64,000 nucleotides of DNA from Eucalyptus grandis (lineage: Eukaryota; Streptophyta; Magnoliopsida; Myrtales; Myrtaceae). Under the pieces are notes generated by a model. That model was not told the origin of the DNA and made no database searches. It saw nothing but the letters and a program-made list of their open reading frames with translations. The stretch lies in contig NC_052618.1 in the NCBI RefSeq assembly GCF_016545825.1, forward strand, positions 38,138,196 through 38,202,195, written 5' to 3'. Made by a program: the position numbers and the translations under genes. Below are positions 47,609 through 57,880 of this stretch, piece by piece; position 1 is the stretch's first letter; the number at the start of each line of letters is the position of its first letter.

Positions 47609-49474
47609 TACAACACAGTGTTATTTCGGAGAGAGATTCATGCCGTCCCTTCTTCCATTCAGGAAGCATCCACAATGACTTCTACAGCGTCACCTGACAA
47701 TTATTTTTCTGACATGTACCACTCTCCTCCAAGGCCTTTGCCCTATGACGTAGAGCCAAGGCGTTTGTGCATGCAGAGGGATGGACTGGTTCCAAGGCAT
47801 GAGAAGGGTTCAAGTCATGCCAATGAGGAATCAGAACCTCTTAGGAGTGACAAGAATGGGGAATCGGATAATATTTGCTCAGAAGGCAAATGGACTAACT
47901 ATGCACATGAAAAAGGTTTTAAAGAGCAACCATATAAGACCTCACTTAAACTATCCTTGGCAAAAGCGAATGCTGATATTGGGCATATTTATACGACATC
48001 AGAAGAGGAAGATGTTTGTCCGACGTGTCTTGAAGGTAAAAGTTTTTGTATTAGAAGATTGGTTGCTTGTTGCTTTCTTATTGAGCTGACAATTATCAGC
48101 GGGCTAAGCTAATTCTGAATAACGTGAAGTGCTGAATAAGTTTTAGAAAAGGGATGAGACATAATCTTAGGCTAGTTCAACTTGTTCACTTTCATGCCTA
48201 GATGTAGTTGAGTTTTCAGCTTGTAAACTATTTAGAGATCCAATCTACTGGTGAACTTGATTTTTTTCTGAAAGAAATTACCTTACCATTGTATGCTTTT
48301 GTGCTTTCCTTTTTTTCCTGGGAATATGCTGGCACAGATGCAGATTCTTTAGAGAAAATTTTGAAGAGAACTTTCATCTGAAAAAAGAATAAAAATTGAC
48401 AATAAGCTTATGTGGAAACTAGGGAAGTACTTCCATGAACTTGGAATTTGGGTCTGATTATTGCCTCAGACAGTGGCAGCAGAAGTATTGTGTGCAAGTT
48501 GGCTTGTTCAGTATTGGTTTATAGTTTTGTAACATGTCACTGCAATGTTGTGATTAATTAAATTGTTGATGTTCTTGATGAATTCTATCAATTTTTACTG
48601 CTTACTAAATGCAGAATATACGCCTGAGAATCCAAGAATAATGACAAAATGCTCTCACCATTTCCATCTTGGTTGCATATATGAGTGGAAGGAGAGAAGT
48701 GACATCTGCCCTGTATGTGGCAAGGTAATTCTTTTCCTAGATCCCAACAGCAAACATGCATACATACATGCATACATGTGATTACTGTGCTCCAATGATT
48801 GCTTCACCGTGGCACAGACCACGATTCTTAGTTGTTGTCTGACCTCACAGAGTGACCTTTCTCAGGGAAACTCTGTTTTTGGGGTAGGAATTGGGATTGT
48901 TTCTCCCTCTGCTTTATGCACGTTGGGTTGCAATCATTTTAAGGACACGTTAAGAGCTTTTTAAAAGATGATATGCTATTTGGTTTTCAACTGGGATCGG
49001 TAACTTTTGAATGGTTATAACCTCCATACTAATCCCTGTACAAGTCCTACTGACACCCAGGATAAGCTGTTATGCTTGCAGCTTATTGCTTTATAATTGG
49101 AGGCTTTCCTTTTCTTGGGGATTTTGCCAGGCTGGGTAGTTGTCATAAAAAGAAAGATCATCGAACAATTACCTAAAACAATGGCAGAAAATAGTAGTAC
49201 ATTTCTAGCCTCATGAGCTTCTATGGGTTGAGCATGCTGCCAACATTTCGGCAGCCTCTCATCGACTGATAGTTGTGGCTTCCTATGATTTTGCGGCTTC
49301 ACAAGTTATGGGATTGCTATATGTCTTCTATATTGATTTAGAGGTGGTGCCATTTTGTGTGGGCAGTTGAGAAAAATCAAGATGTTCTGGTATTTCAACT
49401 GTTTTCTTCTCCTAGTTGTGTGCTTAATTGGACCTTTTTCTGTTTGACAGGTGATGGTGTTCGATGAGACTTGA
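47609..49474 (+). pseudogene. RING-H2 E3 ubiquitin ligase fragment (At3g02290-like), exon 1 missing
   Basis: Three exons with GT-AG borders: 47609-48035, 48615-48724 and 49451-49474. They read through without a stop from YNTVLFRREIHAVPSS to the end VMVFDET. The RING-H2 domain is complete: CPTC, then CSHHFHLGC, then CPVC, giving C3H2C3 zinc ligands. The preceding serine-rich region (RPLPYDVEPRR, EKGSSHANEESEPLRSD) matches the plant RING family typified by Arabidopsis At3g02290. The usual first exon with an N-terminal Cys-rich motif is absent, so this is a 5'-truncated copy inside the Mutator-like element. Direct splicing from the PIG-U donor at 46469 would be out of frame and stop after about 22 codons. 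Without a native start it is listed as a fragment, although the RING part could still be translated. Confidence 0.8.
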
Positions 49475-50429
49475 TCTTAGGTGAATGCTCATGTTGACGA
49501 TACTGTCAGCACTGGGAAGAGAAAAAGAATCCTGTTAATATACTTGATGAAATGTAAAGAAGTCTCTGTGCATATTCCAATTTCTCAGACTCTCTCTCCA
49601 AAGACCCATTATACATTCCTTCTAAATTATCTTTTACTTTGTTTAGACTTGGTTATGCTGCTTGAAACTGCAATTGTAAATACGAGCAATATCTCAAGTG
49701 CATATTGGTAAATGTAATTGTCTGGTCGTTGCCTTTCCATTTTTGGGTTTGGTTTAGTTATAGAAACTACATATGAAAGAAAGTGCATAAGTGGCCAACC
49801 AAACGACACGCTGTCTTGCTTTCGCGTTAAGGTGCTGTCAGGTTCTCTTCTCTGAGTTTGCTGATGCTCGGGCTTTGCCCTTGGTAGAGCGACGTGTAAG
49901 ACTCTGCGACTTGTTACTTCGGTGCTTGCTGGGCTTCTGGGGTTAGATTTACAATGAAATGCTTAATGTCGGTCCCAGTGCATGACTTCGCATCTGTAGT
50001 TAAGTCACAAGTTTAGCAAACGGCAGCTTGATTTACCTATGGATTCTCAAGCAAAATGCCGTAGTTTTTCAGACTCCGGCCAAGTGAAGCTGGCAACACT
50101 TTCTGTTCACTCAGAAAAAGAGAGTACGAGAGCAAAAGATCGGATGTTCATTTCTTTGCCAGGCTTTGGGTAATTGAAACGAGTAAATCAATCGTCAGGT
50201 ATGTGAGAAAAGCGATTTCGCATAACCATAAAGCACATCACAAGTGGACGTTTATCTGTTGAAACAAGGTGTTGGCATGCTATGGCAAAAACAGAGCCAG
50301 CAAAATCTCCAAGAACCGTAAGAATTTATTCACTCATTTTTCCTATATGGTATTTATAGTAAAACAGATAACACAACCTGCTTTTATTTATTTATAAGTA
50401 AACGCACAAGGATGACATTTTCATTTCAT
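49475..50429. other. Pack-MULE interior between the two captured genes
   Basis: The 3' flanks of the converging RING (+) and DsbA-like (-) genes. No other gene is recognised. Confidence 0.5.
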
Positions 50430-52499
50430 CTACTTTCCACTAGCGATAATCTCAAAGGCTCGCAGGAACACCTCGGGGGGCTGGCCACCACTCAATCTGT
50501 GCTTCCCATTTATCTGTTGAAAATAATGATCTCAGAAAAGGTATCTCTATGTCATCCAAAAAATTAAGGCAAAATATGAGAGAGAGACAGAGACAGAGAG
50601 CCAGGGGGGGAGAGAGAGAGAACATCATTTACCACGAAATGCGGAACCCCAGAAATGTTCGATGAGTACTGTTCGAGCTCCTCATTTACCTTGATGGAGC
50701 AAAAGAAAATTATGAAAAGGTTCGTGAGATTCTTAGAATCAGCGGCAAACATCTGGAAGCTGCCAAAACTAAAGAGATTAACTGCAGTAGATTTCAACAG
50801 GATCATTGAAAAATTCATGGAAAAAGGAGATAACACTTTCCTGAGTCAGCTTAGAGAAATGAAATCTTTTAACTCCGAAAAGCTCCTTCTAGATATTCTA
50901 CATAATTAGTCACGCATTCTCTCCTGATCTCTAGGTTCGAATGTGAAGCAATGTGTCTGTGTGTGTGAGAGAGAGAGAGAGAGCCTCTTGCAGTCCATTA
51001 TTTGGATTATCCAGAAACTCGGCTGCCCCGTCTACTCCAGCCTTGGCAGCAGCTTCCACAAGGAATTCTCTGAATCCACGTTATACAAAGTGTTAAGTTC
51101 GAGTGTGCACTAAAAATTAAAATGAAGACGAGCGAGCTTCATCAAAAGAATGTTGGAAAAAGCTTCATTTCTAGCTTCGTGTTAAGTATAGCTTAACCAA
51201 ATTTCCCTGGGGATAGAGTAAAGTCTGGCAAAATGGTCTCTTTATGATTCAAATGAAAAATTAAGGACATACGATGAAATTGGTCAGCCTCTTTTTTTTT
51301 TTTTTTTTTGACATTTTCTCAGAATATGAGGATGTAACGCTAAAAATTAGAGAAGAATGGCCCCTCTCTCCCAGCTTAGTAACCTTTATTTAGGATAACC
51401 AGCACACCCAACAATGATTTCCCTGTGTCTTACTCTCACATTCAAACACTATTAAGAACAACCGTAATGGTTCGGAGAGATCTTACGTTTATCTTCCAGA
51501 CAAATTGGGCAGCAGAATCAGCTAAACCAAACTTTTTCTATCTTGGGAAGAGGCTTAAACTATTCAGACCTAGGTTAAGCCAAAGGTCATGATGCATGTT
51601 TGACAATATGGCTGTAGAGGATATTAGATTCACAAAGACTATTCCCAATGGAATAAAGCCAATTCTTAAGAAAAAATTACAGGGGAAGAAGATGCATCTT
51701 AAGAGATGATGCAGTGATAAGGGATTTTCCAAAGCTCAGCAATCCACTTCGATGCATGTGTGGACACATACAACCACATGTAGCTCAATGCATGTACAGG
51801 AAGTGAATCTACTTGTCACCAATATATCTTCCCTGGGTGAAGTAGCCAATAAATAGCTCCTCCACAAGTTTTTGTTGCTTCTCGAGCCTTCATGTCCCAG
51901 CATAGTATATAAGCCTGTGGCTATCCACAGTATTTCCCCTGCTCATATATTATATATGTTACCAATCTTCTCAGCACAACCTCTTGCTTTGGGAATTTAA
52001 ACATCCAATGTACACATGATATCATAAGCATCTTACGTGAGACCAGACATGTTGTATTCCAATCCAATACCTCTAAAAACCTGCAAAACGTGCAGGATAT
52101 AAAATCAATAGTTGCATAAGTAACAAATTTATGGTGTTCAAAAGGAGAAAGGGAAAACCTCGCGGATACAAGCTTCCATGCTCTCTGATCGAGATCCAAA
52201 CTTTTTCAGGTAATACTCTTTCTTGTTGACACCTTCTTTTGGGGCAGATGGATTCAGAAAAAAAGGATGCCATTTGATCTGCAAGCCCGATGAGACATCA
52301 GTGAGAATGGAAAAGGCACACGTGCATGAATGAGAGAGAGATAGAGAGAGAGAGCTTCAAAATCAAACTGATCCTTTGCAGTGGCTATAGCCTTGTCTAA
52401 ATTCTTTTTGCCTACACAGCACCACGGGCAAACAGTATCCGAACTAATGTCAATTCAAATGAGCTTCTTCCCAGCATTGTTATCAGCTGACTCGGCCAT
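50430..52499 (-). pseudogene. DsbA/FrnE-like thioredoxin-fold oxidoreductase pseudogene, seven exons
   Basis: These are DSBA-domain proteins of the FrnE type (plant example At5g38900), predicted thiol oxidoreductases or isomerases. Exons are 52499-52356, 52278-52159, 52080-52037, 51938-51813, 51069-50985, 50689-50633 and 50513-50430. Exon 1 starts MAESADNNAGKKLI and holds the active-site CPWC. Later blocks are WHPFFLNPSAPKEGV, LFIGYFTQGRYIGDK, GVDGAAEFLDNPNNGLQE and SGVPHFV, ending INGKHRLSGGQPPEVF. Lesions: codon 15 is TGA (CGA expected), and exon 4 has a +1/-1 indel pair that creates a TGA after YYAGT. Introns 1 and 5 start GC instead of GT, each followed by a CT repeat. The whole coding region with introns is present, so the locus was copied as genomic DNA, not from mRNA. 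Confidence 0.85.
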
Positions 52500-53524
52500 A
52501 ATCTTCACTGATCGGCAGATATTCTGGATAACATAGATGAGTCAGATTCCTATCTGTCCAGGATAGCATCAGTACTAGACTCTTTATTGTGAGACAACCG
52601 CTTCAAAGTTATCAAGCAGATGAAAACACGATAATTCCTAGGCATGGAGTTTACATCTAATCAGTAATCGGGGTACCACTCAATTTCTCTCCAGTCACGA
52701 AGAAGTTGTTTCTACTCCTGCTCGTATATTGGCAGTGGTTCCAGCTAAATATTCTAGCCATCGCAAGTAGGCATTTGAAGGACAGAGGAAAAATATTGAG
52801 TTCCTTAGTTAATCCGCCAATTATACCATGAACTAGAACTACCAAGACTGGGCTACAAAATTGATTTACTAAGTAATGCGGCGGAGACTCCTTTAGGCAT
52901 TTGAAGACGACTCGCCAGCTTGAACGTCAGGTCAGTCACAGTTTTCCGACATCACTCAGCTAACTAATTTCGCAAACTATCGTAGTATCCCTGGCATCGC
53001 TGTTTTCCTGATGCATGGGGCTACATCTATCTTAGAAATCAGTTACCCCACTGAGAAAAATGAACGATGATTATCTAACCTGCAAAAAACACTACTTTGG
53101 TACACATTATCCGCCCAATCAGTGTGGACTCGAAATGGGGTAGAAGAAAAAAGGGTCGGCCAAAGGAGAATCCACATTTCAGAGGCGGACTCCCTTTTCC
53201 CAGCAGAAATCAACCCAATAGTTGACTTCCCAAAATGTTCGACTCAGAGAATCAAAGATAGGACCAGAAGCATTGTAATCTGTACTTAGGTTAGATCCTT
53301 CCAGGTATTTGACAACACTGAATTACTCATGCTTTGAACAAGAGACGAGTACAATAAAGATCACCACACATCACATTGCATGAAAATAGTAAATCGCGAA
53401 CTACCTACGAGACACGAGAGAAGTAGATACCTGCATAGTAGAAGATGCTCTGGTTGCCCTTCAATTCTGCATAGCGAGAAAGCTACAGAACATAATTAAC
53501 TTCACAACACGCAAGAAACTAAGA
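52500..53524. other. Pack-MULE interior upstream of the DsbA-like gene
   Basis: About 1 kb with no recognised exon. It may be the native 5' flank of the DsbA-like gene captured together with it. Confidence 0.45.
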
Positions 53525-54774
53525 CTCCCCTAAAAAGAAATTCAATTTCTGGAATCGAAAACAACTTTTCGCACAAGCCACAGCCTCCGCTTAGATAGCG
53601 CCAGATAAATCTAGTTCAATTCTAGCAGATAACCAGCAAAGCTCACAATCAACCTAGCCTTCAAAATGCATCGGCGATTATACTCCGGTAGTTACCTTTT
53701 GACAGCGAGAGGTCCGAGAACAAGCAACAGCAAAGGAGAACCGTGATACATGGAACCTGTGGAAGGGATCAAAGCATCAAACAGCGACACACCAGTAGGC
53801 AAACAAGCAGCTTCCTTCCTACAGAGATCGAACAGAGCCGAACCTGCGTAGGGAGACATCACCGACTGCTTCAACCGGTAGCCTTCGCCAACTGCAGGCG
53901 GCACAAACAAGAATAACCAGAAATCGTATCAGAAAATGGACCTCCAAGATTTCAAGGGAGGAGGGGGGATCGGGGATCGGGAATCGATCGACGGAGCGAA
54001 GAGAGGCGGCGTTACGGCGGCGAATGCTGGTGAGAGAGCTGGCGACCTCGGGGCGGGTGGATAGGCCGAGGTTCCCTGGGGAGGAAGACGAGGGCGAGCC
54101 GGAACGAGACCGACGCGACGACCCATGTCCCGAGAACCCCGAGCGCGCGCTTGTTTCTTCGTCTCCGTCTTCGCTTCGTCATTTCTCTCTCCTCCATTTT
54201 CGCCGTCGTGGTTCGACGCGTTGGCGTCGGGCGCGTAGGCGGAGGCGGAGGAGACGGGGGCGACGGACTCCGACGCCGACGGAGGCAACCGGCGGAGGGG
54301 CGTCGGCGTCGGGGTTTGCTGGAAGAGAGGCGCGACTTCGAGGACGAGAGAGAGAGCGGACTAGAGGTCGCGAGAGGAAGGCGGAGGGGCGTCGGCGTCG
54401 AGTCGGGTTCCGGGAGGAAGCGGAGGCTGCGTCGGCGTCGAGTCGGGTTCGGGGAGGAAGCGAAGGCTGCGTCGACATCGGCGTCGGCGTCGGACGACTT
54501 CGCGGAGGGGGAGAGAGAGAGCGGAGCGGACGTCGCGAGAGGGAGGAGGAGAGAAAGTAAGAGAGAGAGAAAATTGCAGAAAATTCAATGCAGGAGAGAG
54601 AAATCTTTTGGGCGGGAGTCTTGACCTGTCTTTTCTTCTTCAGCGAGCCGAGCCAAGCCGAGCCCGCCCCTCCATTTTCAGCGGGTCCCACAGGACGCGT
54701 GTCGATCTCCGAGTGGTAAGTGCGCACCACGTAGGACGATGACGTGGCAATTGCTAACCACTGAATATTTTCTC
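53525..54774 (-). repeat. Right terminal inverted repeat, 1.25 kb
   Basis: The partner of 45493-46640 in opposite orientation. It retains the PIG-U intron 2 lost in the left copy. Homology stops at 53525: beyond it the two sides of the interior are unrelated. Confidence 0.9.
53696..54227 (-). pseudogene. PIGU: PIG-U 5' fragment in right inverted repeat
   Basis: Same gene start as in the left repeat, on the opposite strand. It keeps three exons: exon 1, exon 2 (GEGYRLKQSVMSPYAG, Trp changed to Arg) and exon 3 (53756-53696, SMYHGSPLLLLVLGPLAVKR) with GT-AG introns. The first ATG is ACG here; the next in-frame ATG follows three codons later. Exon 1 has frame-changing indels in the lysine-rich region and after VFLPR. 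It points inward toward the DsbA-like gene on the same strand. Comparing the two repeats shows independent decay after capture. Confidence 0.8.
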
Positions 54775-54783
54775 CTCCCTCAC
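54775..54783. repeat. 9 bp target site duplication, right
   Basis: ctccctcac, identical to 45484-45492. The interrupted LTR sequence resumes after it. Confidence 0.85.
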
Positions 54784-56039
54784 ACTCTCTCTCGCTCGAC
54801 ACTCTCTTCCTCCCCCTCTCTGTTCGTGTGAAGCCAGCAGACAGAAGCAGAAATGGAAGCAGCAGCTCGCCTGGGATAGGAGCAGCCCGCTGTCGCCGCC
54901 CACGCTCCTCCGTTCGCCGGTCGTCCTTCCTCGCGCGCGCACGCGTGCAGCCGCACGATCGCCTGCCCTCTCCACCGTCCGGGCGTCCCCACCGTGCGAC
55001 CCCAGCCCCTGTTCCGCCCCTGTCCAGCCACCTCCGGCAGCCGCCCAGCTCCGTCCGGCCACCGTCCGCCCTCCCCGGAGCTCCGCTTGCTCTCCCGACC
55101 CCTTGCCGTCCCCAACCATCTCCTTTTCCCCTCTGTTTTGCAGCAACTCAGCAAGTTGCCGAGTGGGTTTCCAGCAGCTTCGGGCTCGCTTTTGATCTTT
55201 TCGGGCCCCGAACTCGAGCCGTGCTTTGGGGTTTATTGTTCCTCGTGTCGCTCCCATCGGATTGATCCGATTTGCGCGCGATTCCAGTGAGTAATCTCAC
55301 TAATCCTTGCTTAGTGGATTAATTATTTAGTTTTAATTAATTAGGTTTAGGTGGTTAGATTACTGTTTATTAGTCAATTGTGATGCGAATTAGGTAATTT
55401 GATGATGCAATTAGCACGTAGATGTGGTCTATTATTTATTAAAGGTAGCTCGGGATTTTCCCGACCCTTATCGGGCTTCAATTTGGCAATCGGGCCTAAG
55501 TGGAATTTTTAGTAATTAAATATTATTTTTCGAAATTAATTTAATTAAATATTTATTTTTCAGAAATTCAACCTGGGTGGCCAGTGATCGGAATTTTATG
55601 TTGATGATCGTGGTGCAGCCCGTTTATTTAATTGGGCTTTATTTTGAGCTAAATTGAATTTTTAATATTTATTATTAATTTTCGAAATTAATTAATTATT
55701 TATTTATTTATTTTTTGGAAATTAAGGCTGAGATAGCCGGCGACCGAAATTTCATGCTGATTGTCATGGTACAGTCCATTTATTTAATTGAGCTTGATTT
55801 TGTGCTAAATTGATTTATGAGTGATTTTAGGATTTATTCCTAAATTATTTGATTTTGGTTATTAATTGGAAAATAACCAGGTGTCGGTTGACAGCACAAA
55901 AAGTGTTTTAGTGGGCTATAGAGAATGGTGGGAATTATGAAAGAGGAAATTATAGTATTTTGGCTAAGACCGATCGTATACCCACACAACTATTTTATCG
56001 GGTATGATAAAAATAATAGAAATATTGGACGATGGAGAT

Positions 56040-56420
56040 GGTATATTATATCGACCTACGGGCGATATGTCAGCTTTGGGTGAGTAGTATACCTTATTAT
56101 TAGCTTTGGGTGAGCATATGGTATACTATATCGGCCTTCGGGTAATATGTCAGCTTTGGGTGAGCAGTATACCGGTATACTATATCGACCTACGGACCTA
56201 CGGGCGATATGTTAGCTTTAGGTGAGCAGTATACCTTATTATCAACTTTGAGCGAGCAATATATTATCAGCTTTGGGTGAGCATATATAGTATACTAAAT
56301 TGGCCTAAGGGCCCTACTTTATCAGCTTTGGGCGAGTATATGCATAGTATACTATATTATCAGCTTTGGGCGAGCTATACTATCTATTTGTCAGCTTTGG
56401 GTGGGCAGTCCTGATTTGAT
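56040..56420. repeat. Degenerate tandem repeat in LTR A copy 3
   Basis: 'tcagctttgggtgagca' alternates with 'tatactatatcgacctacgggcgatatg' about six to eight times with variable spacing. A different repeat (acgctgaattacggctcagc) occupies the corresponding part of copy 1 at 5770-5910. Confidence 0.8.
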
Positions 56421-57229
56421 AGGACTTTATAGATAGTATTGAATGTGCCGACCAAGCATGGGTCGTGATGACATGTAATCGATTAAGTCGATTGATCATT
56501 GTTTTGATATGATGTTGTGAATTGATTGATTGAATGGAAATGACCGTGAGTGGTCCTGTTGATATGTAATCGACTAGGTCGATTTGATTGATGCTTCGAT
56601 CTCTGATGTGATTGCTTGGGTGTCTATTTGATCTGTGCTAACATGCAGGTGGGATCTGAGGCCAAGGTAAGTCCTCTGACTCGTGCTATGCTTAGGCAAC
56701 CATGTGGTGTATTGGTTCCCTAATTGAGTCTTAGTGGGGTAGAACTCGCTGAGACGTGATCTCATTGGTTATTGAATAACCATTTCAGGACCCTGAGGAG
56801 GAGCCGAGGAGGAGGAACCTGAGGAGGAGAAAGATTTTTGAAGAAGAAGAAGATGATCTAGAGAGGGATCTTGAGTACAACCCAGATGTGGATTGAGATC
56901 CCATCCCTTTTATGAACCCTGTCTTAGTGTAGATAGGTGTGAGACAAGTATGCTATGAATAGTATTGTAAATATTCTATGAGTTGTGCTGTTAATAAAAG
57001 TGTGGTTGTGAATTTCAATATGAAAAATATGGCCAGCTTTTCTATCACATTGTTTTATTGTTTGAGAATTTATAGTTGCTTCCGCATGCGTAATAAACAG
57101 AAAGGGTCGGCGATACTTAGTCCTGGGATATCGCACTTTAAAATCGACCAAAGGTAAGGGATGTGTGCGTGCCTAAGGATCGGGGCGTGACATTGGAGAC
57201 GGGTCAAACATGTGATGGGTCAAGCATTG

Positions 57230-57880
57230 AGATTCTAGGTATTTTTCGTCAAATAAGGACTGGAGCTAACATTGTTAGAAGCAGAGGGAAGGATAAATTG
57301 CTTCGGAGTAGGTTGTTCATTTCCCGGCTTGCTATTTTGTGATGATCATAGCGAATCCAGACCTCACTTATTCTTCGAGTGCAAGTATTCTCATCGAATT
57401 TGGCTTCACATTTTGCAGACGTGTTTCATTCATCGAAGCATTGGCAATTGCAATGTTGGACTATCTTGATTGAAGAAAGACCCACTAAAAGAAGTAAATT
57501 TCGCGATTTGTTGCATTCATCAATGGAGAGCTAGGAACTCCAAGTTGCATTCAATCTTTTCCTCTACCTCTTGTTGATGCTGTGATTCAAACTGTTGAGA
57601 TTCACAATCAAACATAGGGACTCTCGAGGTTACAATCACCTTTGAGCTACATTTGAGATTACGTACTGTGGAGGAGAGCTCCCTCATTTATGGACCTCTA
57701 GAGCAGTTGCATCCATTATGTAGCAGCTATCGTCGATGGTTTAGATTTTAGAAGATTGTGGTGTATATGTTGAATAATATAATGGTTTTGGTAGATCATA
57801 GAATTTGAAGCTTTTAGTTTCTTGGCCCTTGATGGAATCGATTCCTGTTAATTAATATAAAGTTAGGGAAAAGAAAACAT
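57230..57880 (+). mobile_element. L1-type LINE C-terminal remnant (zf-RVT domain)
   Basis: The plus strand encodes LLFCDDHSESRPHLFFECKYSHRIW, the zinc-binding block (C..H..H..C-type, HLFFEC) at the end of plant LINE reverse transcriptases; it lies at about 57318-57393. A frameshift precedes it: KDKLLRSRLF is in another frame. Decayed sequence and an AT-rich 3' end follow. No upstream reverse transcriptase remains. It starts right after the target duplication of LTR A copy 3, so that LTR may have inserted into this LINE. Confidence 0.75.

Larger units (their letters stand above)
45493..54774. mobile_element. Candidate Pack-MULE (non-autonomous Mutator-like element) carrying pieces of three host genes
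   Basis: The element begins GAGAAAATATTCAG and ends CTGAATATTTTCTC. The 9-base sequence ctccctcac flanks it exactly at 45484-45492 and 54775-54783. A 9 bp target duplication with long inverted repeats is the hallmark of Mutator-like elements. The inverted repeats span 45493-46640 and 53525-54774. The interior holds RING-H2 exons (+) and a DsbA/FrnE-like gene (-), arranged tail to tail; both inverted repeats contain PIG-U exons. No MURA-type transposase frame was found, so it would depend on another element. Total length is 9,282 bp, large for this class. Chance or assembly artefact is unlikely given two independent nested target duplications. Confidence 0.85.
44929..57192 (+). mobile_element. 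Solo LTR, family A copy 3, split by a Mutator-like insertion
   Basis: It begins TGTGACATCCCGA at 44929 and ends CGGGGCGTGACA at 57192. TTGGA occurs immediately outside both ends (44924-44928 and 57193-57197), a perfect 5 bp target duplication. The LTR proper consists of 44929-45492 and 54784-57192. Removing the inserted element and one copy of its 9 bp duplication leaves about 2.97 kb, similar to family A copy 1. It shares blocks with copy 1, such as 'actcacgag.taa...ggtgaagccgttaag'. The 3' half holds a GC-rich block (54840-55280), an AT-rich segment and degenerate tandem repeats (56040-56420). Confidence 0.82.

Noticed and set aside
45493..54774. Autonomous Mutator element with transposase
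   Set aside because: No MURA-like DDE or zinc-finger frame was found; all recognisable exons belong to host gene families.
53929..54802. Arg- and Pro-rich open frames in the right inverted repeat
   Set aside because: They are alternate-frame shadows of the PIG-U leader and gacgccgacgc iterations.
44929..57192. Interpretation as one full-length 12 kb LTR retrotransposon
   Set aside because: The two ends are the start and end of a single LTR, not two LTR copies, and the interior has no gag or pol. The insert has its own 9 bp duplication.
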